Source: Candidatus Melainabacteria bacterium (GTDB lineage Bacteria; Cyanobacteriota; Vampirovibrionia; Gastranaerophilales; Gastranaerophilaceae). From it: a stretch of DNA of 64,000 nt. The DNA lies in assembly GCA_022009935.1 (NCBI GenBank), contig CP091731.1:1116001-1180000 (forward strand), given 5' to 3'. The notes below the pieces were generated by a model. It worked only from the letters and a program-made list of their open reading frames with translations, did no database searches and was not told where the DNA came from. The translations under genes were made by a program, and so were the position numbers. This document shows positions 21,013-31,749 of the stretch, in pieces; position 1 is the first letter of the stretch; the number at the start of each line of letters is the position of its first letter.

Positions 21013-21777
21013 AAACTCAAGTGAAAATAAAGCAAAATCGTATTTTATGGGGTCATAAGGGTCAAATTGTTTCAAATTTTGTGTTAACTCGATGACACTT
21101 TTATAATCATTATTTTTACGTTTTAAAAGGTTATATTGACGTGAAATATTGCCAACATGCACATCAAGCGGAATAAGAAGTTCACTTTTATCGATAAATT
21201 TCCATAATCCAAAATCGACATCACTTTTTCTTACCATCCACCTTAAAAACATGTTTAACCGCTTGCAACTTCCCATATTTGATGCATCTGGCAAAAGATG
21301 CTTAAAACCTGCTTGGGGCTCTGTTGGACAATTTTTATAAAAATATTGAGATATATTATAAAACATATTGTGTATTTTGCCAAGTTTTGGATGATTGTTT
21401 TTACAATTGTTATAATATTCATAAAAAGATCACTTAAAGAAGAGTTTTCATCATTATATATTGTTGAAAGCACGTATAACATATTTTTATGTCATTTTCT
21501 TTTGCAAACCTATAATTTATACCATTTAAGTCAATTTTTTTGTTTTTAAAATTTTTGATAAATTTATATGGTTCATTATTCATAATTTCAAAAAGTTCGT
21601 TAAGTTTTGCAATAAAAAGTGAACGTTTCCCGTATGCAAAAGATGAGGCAATAAATCCTGCGATTTCAATATCTTCTTTTTATTAAATTTGTGTGGAAAT
21701 AAAATAGGGTCATGTGGTATAAAGTCAAGTGTTTCATATTTTATACAATTATTATCCATAATTTCTTTAAGATTCAT
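20980..21777 (-). CDS. DUF2400 (TIGR02757) family protein
   Basis: About 265 residues, the usual size. Landmarks: HDPILFPHKF, IEIAGFIASSFAYGKRSLFI, LNMFLRWMVRKSDVDFGLWK, SELLIPLDVHVGNISRQYNL and KQFDPYDPIKYDFALFSL. It resembles helix-hairpin-helix DNA glycosylase-type folds but its biochemical role is not established. ATG 21777 has GAGGGG upstream. Frames break near 21670 and 21370. The last ~12 residues (EFLYNGLRAFKI) and the stop are encoded by the first unit of the repeat array, which probably replaced the native end. Confidence 0.85.
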
Positions 21778-22231
21778 AGTTAAACCCCTCAAATTTTTAA
21801 AATAATCTTTAATTAACAATATACACTCATCTTCACAAATTCCGCCAAAGACTTTAAGTTTTGAATTGACAGATTTTCTTAAATCGTATTTCGAAAGTAA
21901 TGCACCATAGTTTATATCATAAGCGCCAAAATAAACTGTATCAATTCTTGAAAGAATTATGCTCCAAGCACACATAGAGCATGGTTCAAGCGTAACATAC
22001 ATTTTACATCCATTTAAATATTTTGTGTTTAGTTTTTTAATAGCTTTATTTATTGCAAGTATTTCAACTATGACAAAGAACATTGTTATTGTTTTCAACT
22101 TCATTTATAGATTGAGCAATAATGTTATCATTTGAATCTAAAATAACACATCCAACAGGCAAATCAACGCCGCTTGTCTTAGCAAGTTTTATTGCTTTTT
22201 GCATATTCATTTGTAATAAAGTTTTATACAT
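21775..22231 (-). CDS. tadA: tRNA-specific adenosine deaminase
   Basis: Makes inosine at tRNA-Arg position 34. About 150 residues. Zinc site: CHSEILAINKA (H-S-E, usually H-A-E; about H54/E56) and LEPCSMCAWSII (C84, C87). N-terminus MYKTLLQMNMQKAIKLAK, then DLPVGCVI. One extra T near 22083 breaks the frame right at the active site. No stop separates it from the DUF2400 gene: the frame runs through FKNLRGLT into that gene's ATG, either through a lost base in the G4 run or a true fusion. My end coordinate is therefore arbitrary. Confidence 0.88.
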
Positions 22232-22235
22232 GGTT

Positions 22236-22378
22236 TTAATTTATTATATCATGTTTAAAATCATCAAAATCGTTTTTTAAATCGGAATATAGGTCTTTTA
22301 TGCGTTTTTGGGTATTGTCAAGCGAAAATTCAGATGAAGAACTTTTTGAATTTAATGATACTTGAGCAAATTAGATTA
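22236..22378 (-). CDS. Short hypothetical fragment upstream of tadA
   Basis: The minus strand reads SLNSKSSSSEFSLDNTQKRI then DLYSDLKNDFDDFKHDIIN and a stop four bases before tadA. No start codon in this frame after the upstream TAA, so a start must lie across a frame break. Too short to assign. Confidence 0.25.
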
Positions 22379-22453
22379 CCATCAAAAGAACAAAACAAAA
22401 CTTTTTACACAATAGGAAAATTTAAAAATTATCGTTAAATGTCAATAAAGAAC

Positions 22454-24112
22454 TTACTTTTTAAGCTTGACGATGACAGTAAAGGAGTTGTCTTTTTTGG
22501 ATTCAATGATAAATTTTCCTCCCATCGCATCAACAAGTCCTTCAACAATAAACAAACCAAGTCCCGTGCCCCGAGTTGTTCTTGTGGTTTTGTCATCAAG
22601 TCGGGTAAACTTTTGTTTAAGCCTTTTTAACATTTCATTATCAATATAGTCAGCTTGGTTTGTTATTTCAACAACTCCATAATTTTCATCTTGGTAGGTT
22701 TTAATTTTAATATCCGATTCATCATAAGCATATTTTGAAGCATTTTCAAGAAGGTTTATTATAACCTGTTCAAGTCGGTCTTCATTAGCTAAAACAGATA
22801 TGTTTTCTTGTGTTTTTAATATAAAATTATGATTTTTAAAATCCTTAATCAATTGCAAAGAAATATCAATAGCACGATTTAGGTCAATTTTTGCAAGTTC
22901 TATATTTAAACCTTTTCGTTCAATATCAGGAATAATAAGTAAATCTTCAACCATGCGACTTAAACGTTCTGATTGCCGTTTAATTACTTTAAGGGATTTA
23001 ATTTTTGTTGCATCGTCAATTTCAATGTCATTTCGTAAAAGTCTTGAAGTGTAACCCATAATTGATGTTAAAGGTGTGCGAAGTTCATGGCTTACAGTGT
23101 CAAGAAGATTACTTCTAAATTCGTTTAAATGTTCAAGTTCACGGTTGTTTTGTTTAAGTTTACGGTAGGCAATATTTACCTCATAAACCATTTTGTTAAA
23201 CTCAAAAGCCAAAAATACAATTTCATAGGGTGTCAAAAAATTAGTCAAAAGTCGTATTTTCCGCTTGTAATTACCTTTTGATAATGCCATAATGCCTTTG
23301 AAAAGCTGGCGGATATTAATATAAAGATAATATGTATATAAACCTATAATTCCAATCACTGAAAGTCCTGCAAAAAGAATGGTTAAAATTATAGTTACAC
23401 GCGATTTGTATATTGTGTTGTCAGCTTTTTTTTCTGTCGTATTGGTTATGACAAGGAAGTCGGGATTTGTCATTTTATAATATACTTTGGGTTCATTTTT
23501 AACTTTTCCGAAAAGTTGCGGTTTATTATCAACTATTTTTTTAGGCAAAGACTTTATTGCATTTTGGTATTCATTTTGTGAAAAATTATGAGAAGCAATA
23601 AGCTGGTTTGATGTTGAGTCAATAATATATATTTGACGCATATTGTCTTTAATTGTGCTAAATACTTTGTTTTTGAATATATTAACGTCAATAGTTGCAA
23701 CTAAGTAGTAATTATGGTTGTTTAACTTTTCACAAATAATAAGTTTGTTTGATTTATCATCATAATAAATATTTTTTTGATATTTTTGAATAAATTATTT
23801 TTAAATCCTTAAAATCAGATGATGTTTTTGAAATGTCAAACAGGTATTTTTTTTTGTGAGTTTGAGGGATAAATTTTAGAGCATAAGCAATGTCTTTTAG
23901 GGCATTTTGTCGGAGCCTAAGTATGCGTTAATATTTTGAACGATTATATCGTTAATCATAGAAGCAGAATATTGAAGCTCATTACGAATTGCATGCTGAT
24001 TTACGTTATTAACTATAAAAAAAGCGGTAATAAGCGGAATAAGAACAGAAATAAGAATAACTAAAATCATCTGCTCAACTATTTTAAGTCGTTTAAATTT
24101 AAAGAATTTCAT
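22454..24112 (-). CDS. Membrane sensor histidine kinase
   Basis: About 550 residues. N-terminal membrane helix (QMILVILISVLIPLITAFFI), an extracytoplasmic sensor region, second helix (VTIILTILFAGLSVIGIIG), HAMP, coiled coil, HisKA box DTVSHELRTPLTSIMGY with the phosphoacceptor His, N-box EQVIINLLENASKYA and G2 box RGTGLGLFIVEGLVDAMGG. The usual D-x-G-x-G box reads ITNQADYIDNEML, so the adenine-contact Asp is replaced. Frames break between about 23640 and 23900. It follows its response regulator with a 21-base gap, forming one two-component operon. Confidence 0.9.
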
Positions 24113-24133
24113 TAAATTTTCCTTTTAAAGATA

Positions 24134-24869
24134 TTAATTTGTTTTTGTAATAAGCCTATAGCCTACGTTTGTTACGGTATTCACATAAGTAGGTTTTTTG
24201 GGGTCAGGTTCTATTTTTTGACGTAAAGTGCCAACATGAACTCGCACCATACGTACGTCTTCATCACTATCATATCCCCAAACTTCTTGCAATAAAGTTG
24301 CAAGGCTTACAGCTTGGTTTTTTATGTTGCATAAGACAATATAATATCTCAAACTCAGTTGGAGTAAGTTTTATAATTTTATCTTTTATCTTGACTTCAA
24401 GCGAATCTTCAAATATTTGAATATCGTCGGATTTTAATATTCCATTATTATTTTGGTTTAAGGTTGAAGGAGCATTGCTTGTATTGTTTAAATCATTTGT
24501 ATGTCTGCGCAATAATGCTCTTACTCTTAAAAGGACTTCTTGAATATCAAATGGTTTAACCAGATAATCGTCAGCCATGGAGTTAAACCCTTTTGTTTTG
24601 TCTTCAATTGTACCTTTTGCTGTAAGCAATAATACAGGTATATTTGGATTTTTTTCTTTTATTTTTAAACAAGCATCAAACCCATTCATTTTTGGCATCA
24701 TAACATCCAAAATGATAAGGTCATAATGTGAAAGTATTGTTTCATTATAAGCTTCAATTCCATTAGTTACTGCTTTTACAAAATAACCGCTTGAAGAAAG
24801 GTCAAATTCTAAAAGTTCACGTATTTCATCATCATCATCAGCTATAAGTATTTTTTTTGCATTATTCAA
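24134..24869 (-). CDS. OmpR/RpaB-family response regulator
   Basis: About 244 residues. Receiver domain with acidic pocket DDDDEIRELL, phosphoacceptor Asp55 in LIILDVMMPKMNG, Thr in VLLLTAKGT and Lys in DDYLVKPFD; winged-helix output domain with LTPTEFEILYCLMQH, VWGYDSDEDVRMVRVHVGTL and NTVTNVGYRL. Starts at TTG 24869 behind GGAGGA. One frame break near 24330 separates the end of the output domain. Cyanobacterial RpaA/RpaB-like in sequence. Upstream of its kinase. Confidence 0.92.
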
Positions 24870-25011
24870 TTTATTTATCCTCCACCTCAGAAATGAAATG
24901 TTTTTTTCAATTATATCATATTTAAACTGTAAATTTTTGTAACGATTTACCCCCCCTATGACAAAAATAAAAGTTTTTGGGTTTTATTATATATAGAAGG
25001 AATAATAATAA

Positions 25012-26883
25012 ATGAACGTAAATCCATTCGGTTCAAGCAGTATATATACAAACAGCACACCAAACACAATGAACGCAAACCAAAGTTGTGGTTTGCGCTT
25101 TGGGGCAAGTTCAGACGATTATGATTATTATAATTCAAGCGTTCCAAAGAAAAAGAAAGTTTTTGGCAAAAGTGGAAAAAGGTTATTATTGGTGGCTTTG
25201 TCACTGTTGGTGTTGGGATTTTAGGAGTTGTCGGTTATAACAAAGGTTGGTTTAGCAAGGCAAAAATGTCGCTTCAAACGGATCTTCACAAACTAAACCA
25301 AATAATTTTGAAACAGCATTAAAAACATTGGGGCTGTCTGATAGCACAATTCAAGATGGTATTAAAATTGCAGATTTGTTGAAAGAACCAAACAAAGTTA
25401 GCGCACGTCAATTTACTGAGGTTGTAGGTGCAATTCATGGAAAAGTTAAAAATTCATCAAATGATAGAAAAATAGCAGCTGTGACTATTTTGGAACAGTT
25501 GCGAAAGAATTTGGCACAAGATGCCACTATAAAAGGTTTTGATAAAAATAAAGAAATAGAAAATGTTAATGTTTTGGATGAGATAATTGAAGCATCAAAA
25601 CTTGTAGAAGAAAAGAAAGAAGAAAAAGTAGAAAAGGAAGAAACACCTGCGGAAGAACCAGTGGAAGAAGAAAAACCTGTGGAACCAGTAACAGATCAGG
25701 AAAAATCAGAATTTGGAGAAAAAATAACAGAATTATATGACAAATTAGAAGATTATAGTTATGATGATAAAACCGCAATAGCAAAGGACATTAATAATTT
25801 ATTCACAGAGCCTAAATTTATTGATAGCACGAACGTAGGGCAACTTGCTAATATTTTAAACATGGCTATGTGGAAAGGAGTGTTTAGTGAAAATAGTGAC
25901 AACGATAAAAAACAAATTCAAGGGTATATAGACACATTATTTAAAAATGGTAATGAAATGAACGCCAACATGGCAACTTGCTGATGTTTTAGACACGGCT
26001 ATGCGGAAAGGAGTGTTTAGTGAAAATAGTGACAACGATAAAAAACAAATTCAAGGGTATATAGACACATTATTTGAAAATGTTGATAAAACGAACGCCA
26101 CATGGCAACTTGCTGATGTTTTAGACACGGCTATGTTGAAAGGAGTGTTTAGTGAAAATAGTGACAACGATAAAAAACAAATTCAAGGGTATATAGCCAA
26201 ATTATTTAAAAATGGTAATGAAACGAACGCAGAGCAACTTGCTAAAGTTTTAAACACGGCTATGTGGAAAGGAGTGTTTAGTGAAAATGTAACAAAAATT
26301 CAAGGGTATATAGCCAAATTATTTGAAAATGGTAATAAAATGAACACCACATGGCCACTTGCTAATATTTTAAACATGGCTATGCAGCAAAGAGCGTTTA
26401 GTTATACAACAATTAATGCAGATTTTATAAGTAGTTTATTAGAATTTGTAAATACTCATGATAATTTTATCAATTCAGAAAAACAAGAAATAATATTGGC
26501 TATCTTCTAAAACAAGTTATAATAAACAAAAATTCTTTTGACATTAACAAGAATATTCTCTCTCTTGTAAACAAAGTTTGTTCAAGGGAAAATAGTACTA
26601 TTCAAAATGCTACCGATGGTGCAATTGCATGCTTGACCGCCGCTATAAAACAAGGATTAATAATTGATAAAAATCTAGCATTTAAAGCTGACGTTATTTC
26701 TTGGACTAACGTAGATCCCATTGCTAATGCCTTATTAAAATCTAGCGAGGAGGATGACAGCTTAAAACCAACGAAACATTCAAATCCCTTGTAACCTCTA
26801 TCTTACGTATTGCACAAAATAATAAATATCCTTATTTAGAATCTATTTCTGATCTACAAAAGGCATTCCCTGAACCCGTTTAA
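25012..26883 (+). CDS. Repeat-containing membrane-anchored protein
   Basis: About 620 residues after joining roughly six frames. N-terminus MNVNPFGSSSIYTNSTPNTM with RFGASSDD near residue 30, a basic KKKKVFGKSGKK, then one membrane helix (VIIGGFVTVGVGILGVVGYN), a helical region, an acidic EKKEEKVEKEETPAEEP linker, and 4-5 tandem 44-residue units (KGVFSENSDNDKKQIQGYI, QLADVLDTAMW). C-terminal part: SLVNKVCSRENS, ISDLQKAFPEPV. No signal peptidase site, so probably anchored. Function unknown; a surface or cell-contact role is a guess. Divergent from the response regulator. Confidence 0.5.
25866..26390 (+). repeat. 132-bp tandem coding repeat
   Basis: Imperfect units begin near 25871, 26004, 26136, 26265 and 26385 (spacings 133, 132, 129, 120). 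The 133 spacing reflects one extra A near 25972 that also breaks the frame. Encodes the 44-residue repeat. Confidence 0.85.
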
Positions 26884-27010
26884 CAAGCTTACTTTCATTC
26901 TTATTGAAACATCACAAAGAAGACAATAACTCTTGATGAATAAGTTGTTTTTGTTGTAAAATAAAAATAAGCTTGAAAAAAGTTTTAGTTTAAAGAAGGT
27001 GAAGTGAAAA

Positions 27011-28474
27011 ATGGATGATATTTTAAAGAAAACGGCACTTGAAATCGGTAAAAAGATTAGAAATAAAGAAGTTAAAGCTGTTGAGGTTTTAAATGCAACA
27101 TATAAACGTATTGATGAAGTTGAAAATAAAATAGGAGCGTTTAACTCCCTTACTCGTGATTATGCTTATAGTGTTGCAAATGAAGTTGATAAAAAGATTG
27201 AAAACAATGAAAAATTGCCTCCACTTGCAGGTGTGCCTTTGGCTTTAAAAGATAATATAAATTTAATCGGTTCAAAAACAACCGCTTCATCAAAAATACT
27301 TGAAAATTTTGTATCACCATACGATGCAACGGTAACAAAAAAACTTAAACAAAACTTTATCCCAATAGTTGGTAAAACAAACTTAGACGAATTTGCAATG
27401 GGTTCTTCAAACGAAAACAGTGCTTTTAAAAAAGTGCACAATCCTTGGAATACAGATTATGTACCCGGTGGCTCATCAGGTGGTTCGGCGGCTTCGGTTG
27501 CATCTTTAACTTCATATCTTGCATTAGGTTCAGATACAGGTGGCTCTATTCGTCTTCCGGCCAGTTTTTGCGGTGTATGTGGTATGAAGCCTACCTATGG
27601 TAAAGTTTCACGCTATGGGCTTATTGCATTTGCATCATCTTTAGACCAAATCCATCCTTTTGGAAGAAGCGTCAAAGATCTTGCTGCAACTTTAAATGTC
27701 ATTCAAGGGTGCGACCCTTGTGATTCAACTTCTTTGAATGTCGAAAATTCTGATTATCTTGAAGGTATTGAAAATGATATAAAAGGACGTAAAATAGGTG
27801 TAGTTAAAGAACTTGTTGGTGAAGGACTTTCAAGTGATGTTCAAAAAGCCATCCAAAATAGCATTGAGGTTTATAAAAAACTTGGTGCAGAAATTGTTGA
27901 AATATCTTTGCCTTTGCTTAAACATTCAATCGGTGTTTATTATATTTTGGCAACAGCTGAAGCAAGTTCAAACCTTGCACGATTTGACGGTGTAAAATAT
28001 GGTTATCGTGCTAAAAATTGCGAAAATTTACTTGAAATGTACACAAAAACTCGTGCCGAAGGGTTTGGCGATGAAGTTAAAAGACGTATTATGCTTGGAA
28101 CATACGCTTTAAGTTCAGGATATTATGATGCATACTATAAAAAAGCTCAACAGGTTAGAAGACTTATTGCTGATGATTTTAACCGTGCGTTTGAAAAAGT
28201 CGATGTGCTTCTTTCAACTACTTCTCCTACAACTGCTTTTAAGTTGGGTGAAAAAGCAAATGATCCTTTAAGCATGTATTTAACAGATATCGCTACAATT
28301 GGTGCAAATCTTGCCGGAATTCCTGCTCTTTCAATACCTTGCGGTTTTGATTCAAACGGACTTCCAATTGGACTTCAGTTGTCCTCGAAAGCACTTTCTG
28401 AAAGCTTATTGCTTAATACTGCTTTTAATTTTGAAAGAGAGACAGAGTTTAGTAATCAATTTGCACAACTTTAA
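27011..28474 (+). CDS. gatA: Asp-tRNA(Asn)/Glu-tRNA(Gln) amidotransferase subunit A
   Basis: 487 residues, intact and normal length. Amidase-signature enzyme that releases ammonia from glutamine for transamidation of mischarged tRNA with GatB and GatC. Catalytic Lys80 (LALKDNI), Ser155 (PGGSSGGSAASVA) and Ser179 (GSDTGGSIRLPAS); then GMKPTYGKVSRYGLIAFASS and TTSPTTAFKLGEK. AGGTG upstream of the ATG. gatB and gatC are not adjacent. Its 3' end overlaps a minus-strand lipoprotein-like gene by about 26 bases. Confidence 0.97.
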   Translation: MDDILKKTALEIGKKIRNKEVKAVEVLNATYKRIDEVENKIGAFNSLTRDYAYSVANEVDKKIENNEKLPPLAGVPLALKDNINLIGSKTTASSKILENFVSPYDATVTKKLKQNFIPIVGKTNLDEFAMGSSNENSAFKKVHNPWNTDYVPGGSSGGSAASVASLTSYLALGSDTGGSIRLPASFCGVCGMKPTYGKVSRYGLIAFASSLDQIHPFGRSVKDLAATLNVIQGCDPCDSTSLNVENSDYLEGIENDIKGRKIGVVKELVGEGLSSDVQKAIQNSIEVYKKLGAEIVEISLPLLKHSIGVYYILATAEASSNLARFDGVKYGYRAKNCENLLEMYTKTRAEGFGDEVKRRIMLGTYALSSGYYDAYYKKAQQVRRLIADDFNRAFEKVDVLLSTTSPTTAFKLGEKANDPLSMYLTDIATIGANLAGIPALSIPCGFDSNGLPIGLQLSSKALSESLLLNTAFNFERETEFSNQFAQL

Positions 28475-28746
28475 GATCTTTTAAAAGTCTGGTGTATGTA
28501 AATAAATTATCAATATTCTCACTCGTTTCATTATTATCTTGCTTTGACTTGTCCCATTTAGTCAAATTGGATGATAATGAAGTTTGAGGGTATGGAAAAT
28601 TTTTATTTTTTAAGTTTTCATTTACTTCTTTTTTGTTTGTTTAAATCTTTTAATGAACAAGCATAACCGGTCACGCACGATGCAAACACGCTTAGTGTGC
28701 CCATTAACATAAATATAAACATCAATAATAATACAATTATTCTCAC
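28449..28746 (-). CDS. Small exported protein, possible lipoprotein
   Basis: About 99 residues. Starts at GTG 28746 with AGGAA about ten bases upstream. N-terminal signal MRIIVLLLMFIFMLMGTLSV then FASC, a possible but non-ideal lipobox. The rest is polar (FPYPQTSLSSNLTKWDKSK). One frame break in the A run near 28640. The last ~8 codons overlap the end of gatA on the other strand. No family recognised. Confidence 0.45.
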
Positions 28747-28866
28747 TATTTTTAATTCCTATTTTTTGTAGTCGTATTATTATTGTTAACTTATTTTCTT
28801 GTAATTTAATTACACTTAATATCTATTTTTATAAAAAACAACTAGCCAACTTGGCAATATAAAAGA

Positions 28867-29181
28867 CTATTCTTCACAGTCCAACTTTTGAAGAAGTTTT
28901 ATTGTGTTTAATGCAATTTCTTTTTTAATATCAATATTTGCAAGTCTTAAATATTCCATGGCTTCTGATGTAAGATTGTCCTTGTCATACCAACGACGAA
29001 GGTGAAACTCAAACATTTCTCGAAAATTATTATTAATTGTAACACCTTTTTCAGTAGCTTCTTTAATGATAAAATTAGAACACACTTCCTTTGCTTCGGG
29101 AGTTGAGTTTTCAAAAAGACTAATAGCCAAACTCAATGTCGGTTCACAATCATACCAACGTTTATTGTAATTTTGGTTCAT
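28867..29181 (-). CDS. Hypothetical protein with two RWYD motifs
   Basis: 104 residues, intact, all-helical. KRWYDCEPTLSLAISLF near the start and RRWYDKDNLTSEAMEYLRLA near residue 62 look like two copies of one motif, suggesting an internal duplication. No signal or membrane segment. I do not know its function. Confidence 0.55.
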   Translation of the reverse strand: MNQNYNKRWYDCEPTLSLAISLFENSTPEAKEVCSNFIIKEATEKGVTINNNFREMFEFHLRRWYDKDNLTSEAMEYLRLANIDIKKEIALNTIKLLQKLDCEE

Positions 29182-29288
29182 AATAATTAAACGCCCTTAT
29201 TTAGAATTTTATATATTTTAATTATATAATATAAAAATAAAACAAAAGTGTCAAATGTATTGAAAATATTCAACGCTTTTTAATGAAA

Positions 29289-30202
29289 TTATATATTATT
29301 TATGCTAAAATAAACATCTTTAAGGTGTTTTGTTGATATGTGTGTATAAAGTTGGGTTGTTGCTATGCTTGAATGTCCTAAAGCTCTTGCACAACACGCA
29401 AATCAGCCCCATTTTCAAGAAGATGTGTTGCAAAACTATGACGGATTGTGTGTGGTGAAATGTCTTTATGCACTATGTTTTTACCAAGATTATGAATAAA
29501 CTCATAAACATACTGTCTGGTTATTGCCTTGCCACAAGGCAATAAAAAAAAAGACGTTTTGTTGAAAGTTTATATTTTTTGACAATGAACTCACGCTCTT
29601 TTAAATATTTTTTTATACAAGTGATTGCCTTTTTGTTTATAGGAACAATTCTTTCTTTTGACCCTTTGCCCAAACATTTCAAAATTGAAGAATAATAATC
29701 AATATCTGTCGTTTTTAGGTTTGTTAATTCCGAAACTCGAAGTCCTGAACTATATAAAAGCTCAAATATCGCTTTATCCATTGTTGTCATTTTGGATTTT
29801 AGCATTTTTTCAATTTCATTAAAACTTAAAACATTGGGCAGTTTTCGCCTCAATTTTGGCATATCAATGCTTAAAGTTGGGTTTTCGCTTATCTTTCCGT
29901 TAGTAGTTAAATATAAAAAATAGCCCTTTATTGATGCAAGTTTTCGAAATATTGATGATGGTTTAAGATTTTTATCACGCAAATATTTTATAAAAAGACT
30001 TATAAGCTGTCGTTTTACATTCAGGTTTTCTTCAATTTTATAATTTTTTAACAAAAAATCACAAAATTCTTTCAAATCAACTTCATAAGCTTTAATTGTA
30101 TTTTTGAGAAAGTCCACGTTCAATAGATAAATATTCTAAGTATTCTGATATTTCACTATAAATCACAAACTTATACTCTTTCTTAAGTTTTTTATATTTC
30201 AT
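29289..30202 (-). CDS. xerD: Tyrosine recombinase XerC/XerD-like
   Basis: About 305 residues, standard Xer size. N-terminal SAM-like domain (SEYLEYLSIERGLS, NTIKAYEVDLKEFCDFL), then catalytic Arg in LYSSGLRVSELTNL, Lys in LGKGSKERIVPI, HTIRHSFATHLL, His in LGHSSIATTQ and Tyr in LYTHISTKHL: all six present. Frames break near 30110, 29525 and 29390. Overlaps the upstream FlhA-C gene by about 10 bases. No att sites or phage genes nearby, so chromosome dimer resolution is likelier than a mobile element. The XerC/XerD choice is uncertain. Confidence 0.88.
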
Positions 30203-31688
30203 CTATTATACAAACATTAAAGTTGTCATCAATTTCTTCATAAGCTAAAACAATAGTGTTATCAATATAAAGTTTTAAAATATTATAAAATATTTCACGT
30301 ATGTTTGCATTTGTAAAAATCACAACTCTATCTATCTCATTTCGCAACAATATTTTTTTTATTTTAGTTGCAACTTGTTTTAGCTTTTGCTTATTAAAAC
30401 TATTTTCTTTTAAATTTTTATTAAAAATGGTTTCAAGATATTTTACAAGTTTATCGTTAAGTTTATAACCATATATAATATTTTCTTGATTTGCATAATA
30501 ACTTGAAATTTGGGCTTTTAATGCGATGCGAAGTTTTTTCAAAAGTTCATTTTTGTCACTAAAGGCAATGACATCATTTATTTTTTCAAAAATATAAACA
30601 ATATCTTTAATACTTATATTTTCTTCAATAAGAGAAGATAAAACTTCTTTTAATTCAGCCACTTGAAGAACATCCGGAATAATATTCTCAACCAAGAAAA
30701 AAATTATTAAGAGCAACTTTTTTCCAAATAACGATTTACATCGTTGTAATCAAAAATAGTACGAATATTTTTTTGGCATATTTTGTACAAATTTGAAGCT
30801 ATAACATTTTGTGGAGTTTTACCTTCTTTCCAAAAATCTTTTGCTTTTTGCTTCATCAATCCAAACTATTTTTTTTGAAGTTAAAGGACAGCATTCTTTT
30901 TATTGTATTTTCAGGATATTTAACAATATTCAATTCATCACGATAAAACATCAAATGATTGCAATAAGCAGTGCCTTGAAATACATTTACATTGCGTATT
31001 TTAATGCAATAAGCGTTTGGTGGCAAATTGTCGTCAATTTCAAATTTAACTTTTGGAATAATATATCCCAAATTTTCAACAAAATTGTTATGAGTGTTGA
31101 CAATACTTGAAAGTAAAGGTGCTTCAAAATCCGGGTCAATAAGTTTTAAAAGTTCGCTTGCAAGAGATATAACTATTTTTCTTCACCTATTTTATTAGCA
31201 AGATAATCAGGTGAAACGACATCTTTTAGTTTTTGTTTAAGTTCTTCTAAGTATTTTAAATAATGTGAAATTTCTTGGTTTAGTTCATTTCTTCGATATT
31301 CGTTAACTTCATCAATTTGAGTTTTGACGGCTGAAATTTTATCACGTATATCTTTAATTTTACTTTGGATTTCAACACAGTTTTGATATGGCGAAACTTC
31401 TGTTATCATAATACGGTCAAGTTGTGTCTTCAATCCCAAAGAATCATATATATCATCGTTTTTATCATCATCATAGACTTTACTTATAGCTTCTTCATAT
31501 TCAAAAGCAGATTTTTCCTTCATAAAAATGACATTATATTCAAACCCGTCATCACGTTCATACTCGTTTATATTAAAAATATCCCAACCTTTGTCGCTCA
31601 TGTCATTTAACATATTTTCAAGCTCTTTTGGGTCATTAGCACTGCAGGTGAGAATTTTGTATTTGAAACTTAACTTATCTTCATTCAT
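30192..31688 (-). CDS. Membrane-free FlhA C-terminal domain protein with DUF4177-like N-terminus
   Basis: About 500 residues. N-terminal ~60: FKYKILTCSANDPKELENML, GWDIFNI and NVIFMKEK, a DUF4177-like unit; residues ~115-160 are a coiled coil (IKDIRDKISAVKTQIDEVNE). The first frame ends in TAG at 31173, but one more A in the AAAAA run joins it to the FlhA cytoplasmic domain, which has no start of its own: ENLGYIIPKVKFEIDDNLPP, YCIKIRNVNVFQGTAY, VWIDEAKAKDFW, IIPDVLQVAELKEVLSSLI, VVIFTNANIREIFYNIL. In flagellar export this domain binds late substrates and their chaperones. The 7-8 membrane helices and FHIPEP motif of real FlhA are absent. Frames also break near 30840 and 30715. Confidence 0.75.
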
Positions 31689-31749
31689 AGGTTATGAAAT
31701 TCCGTATATCATATATTTAACTATTTGATTATAGCATAAATAAAAATAT

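Noticed and set aside
29289..30202. Integrase of an integrated mobile element
   Set aside because: The protein has Xer size and motifs, and no phage, plasmid or att-like direct repeats flank it.
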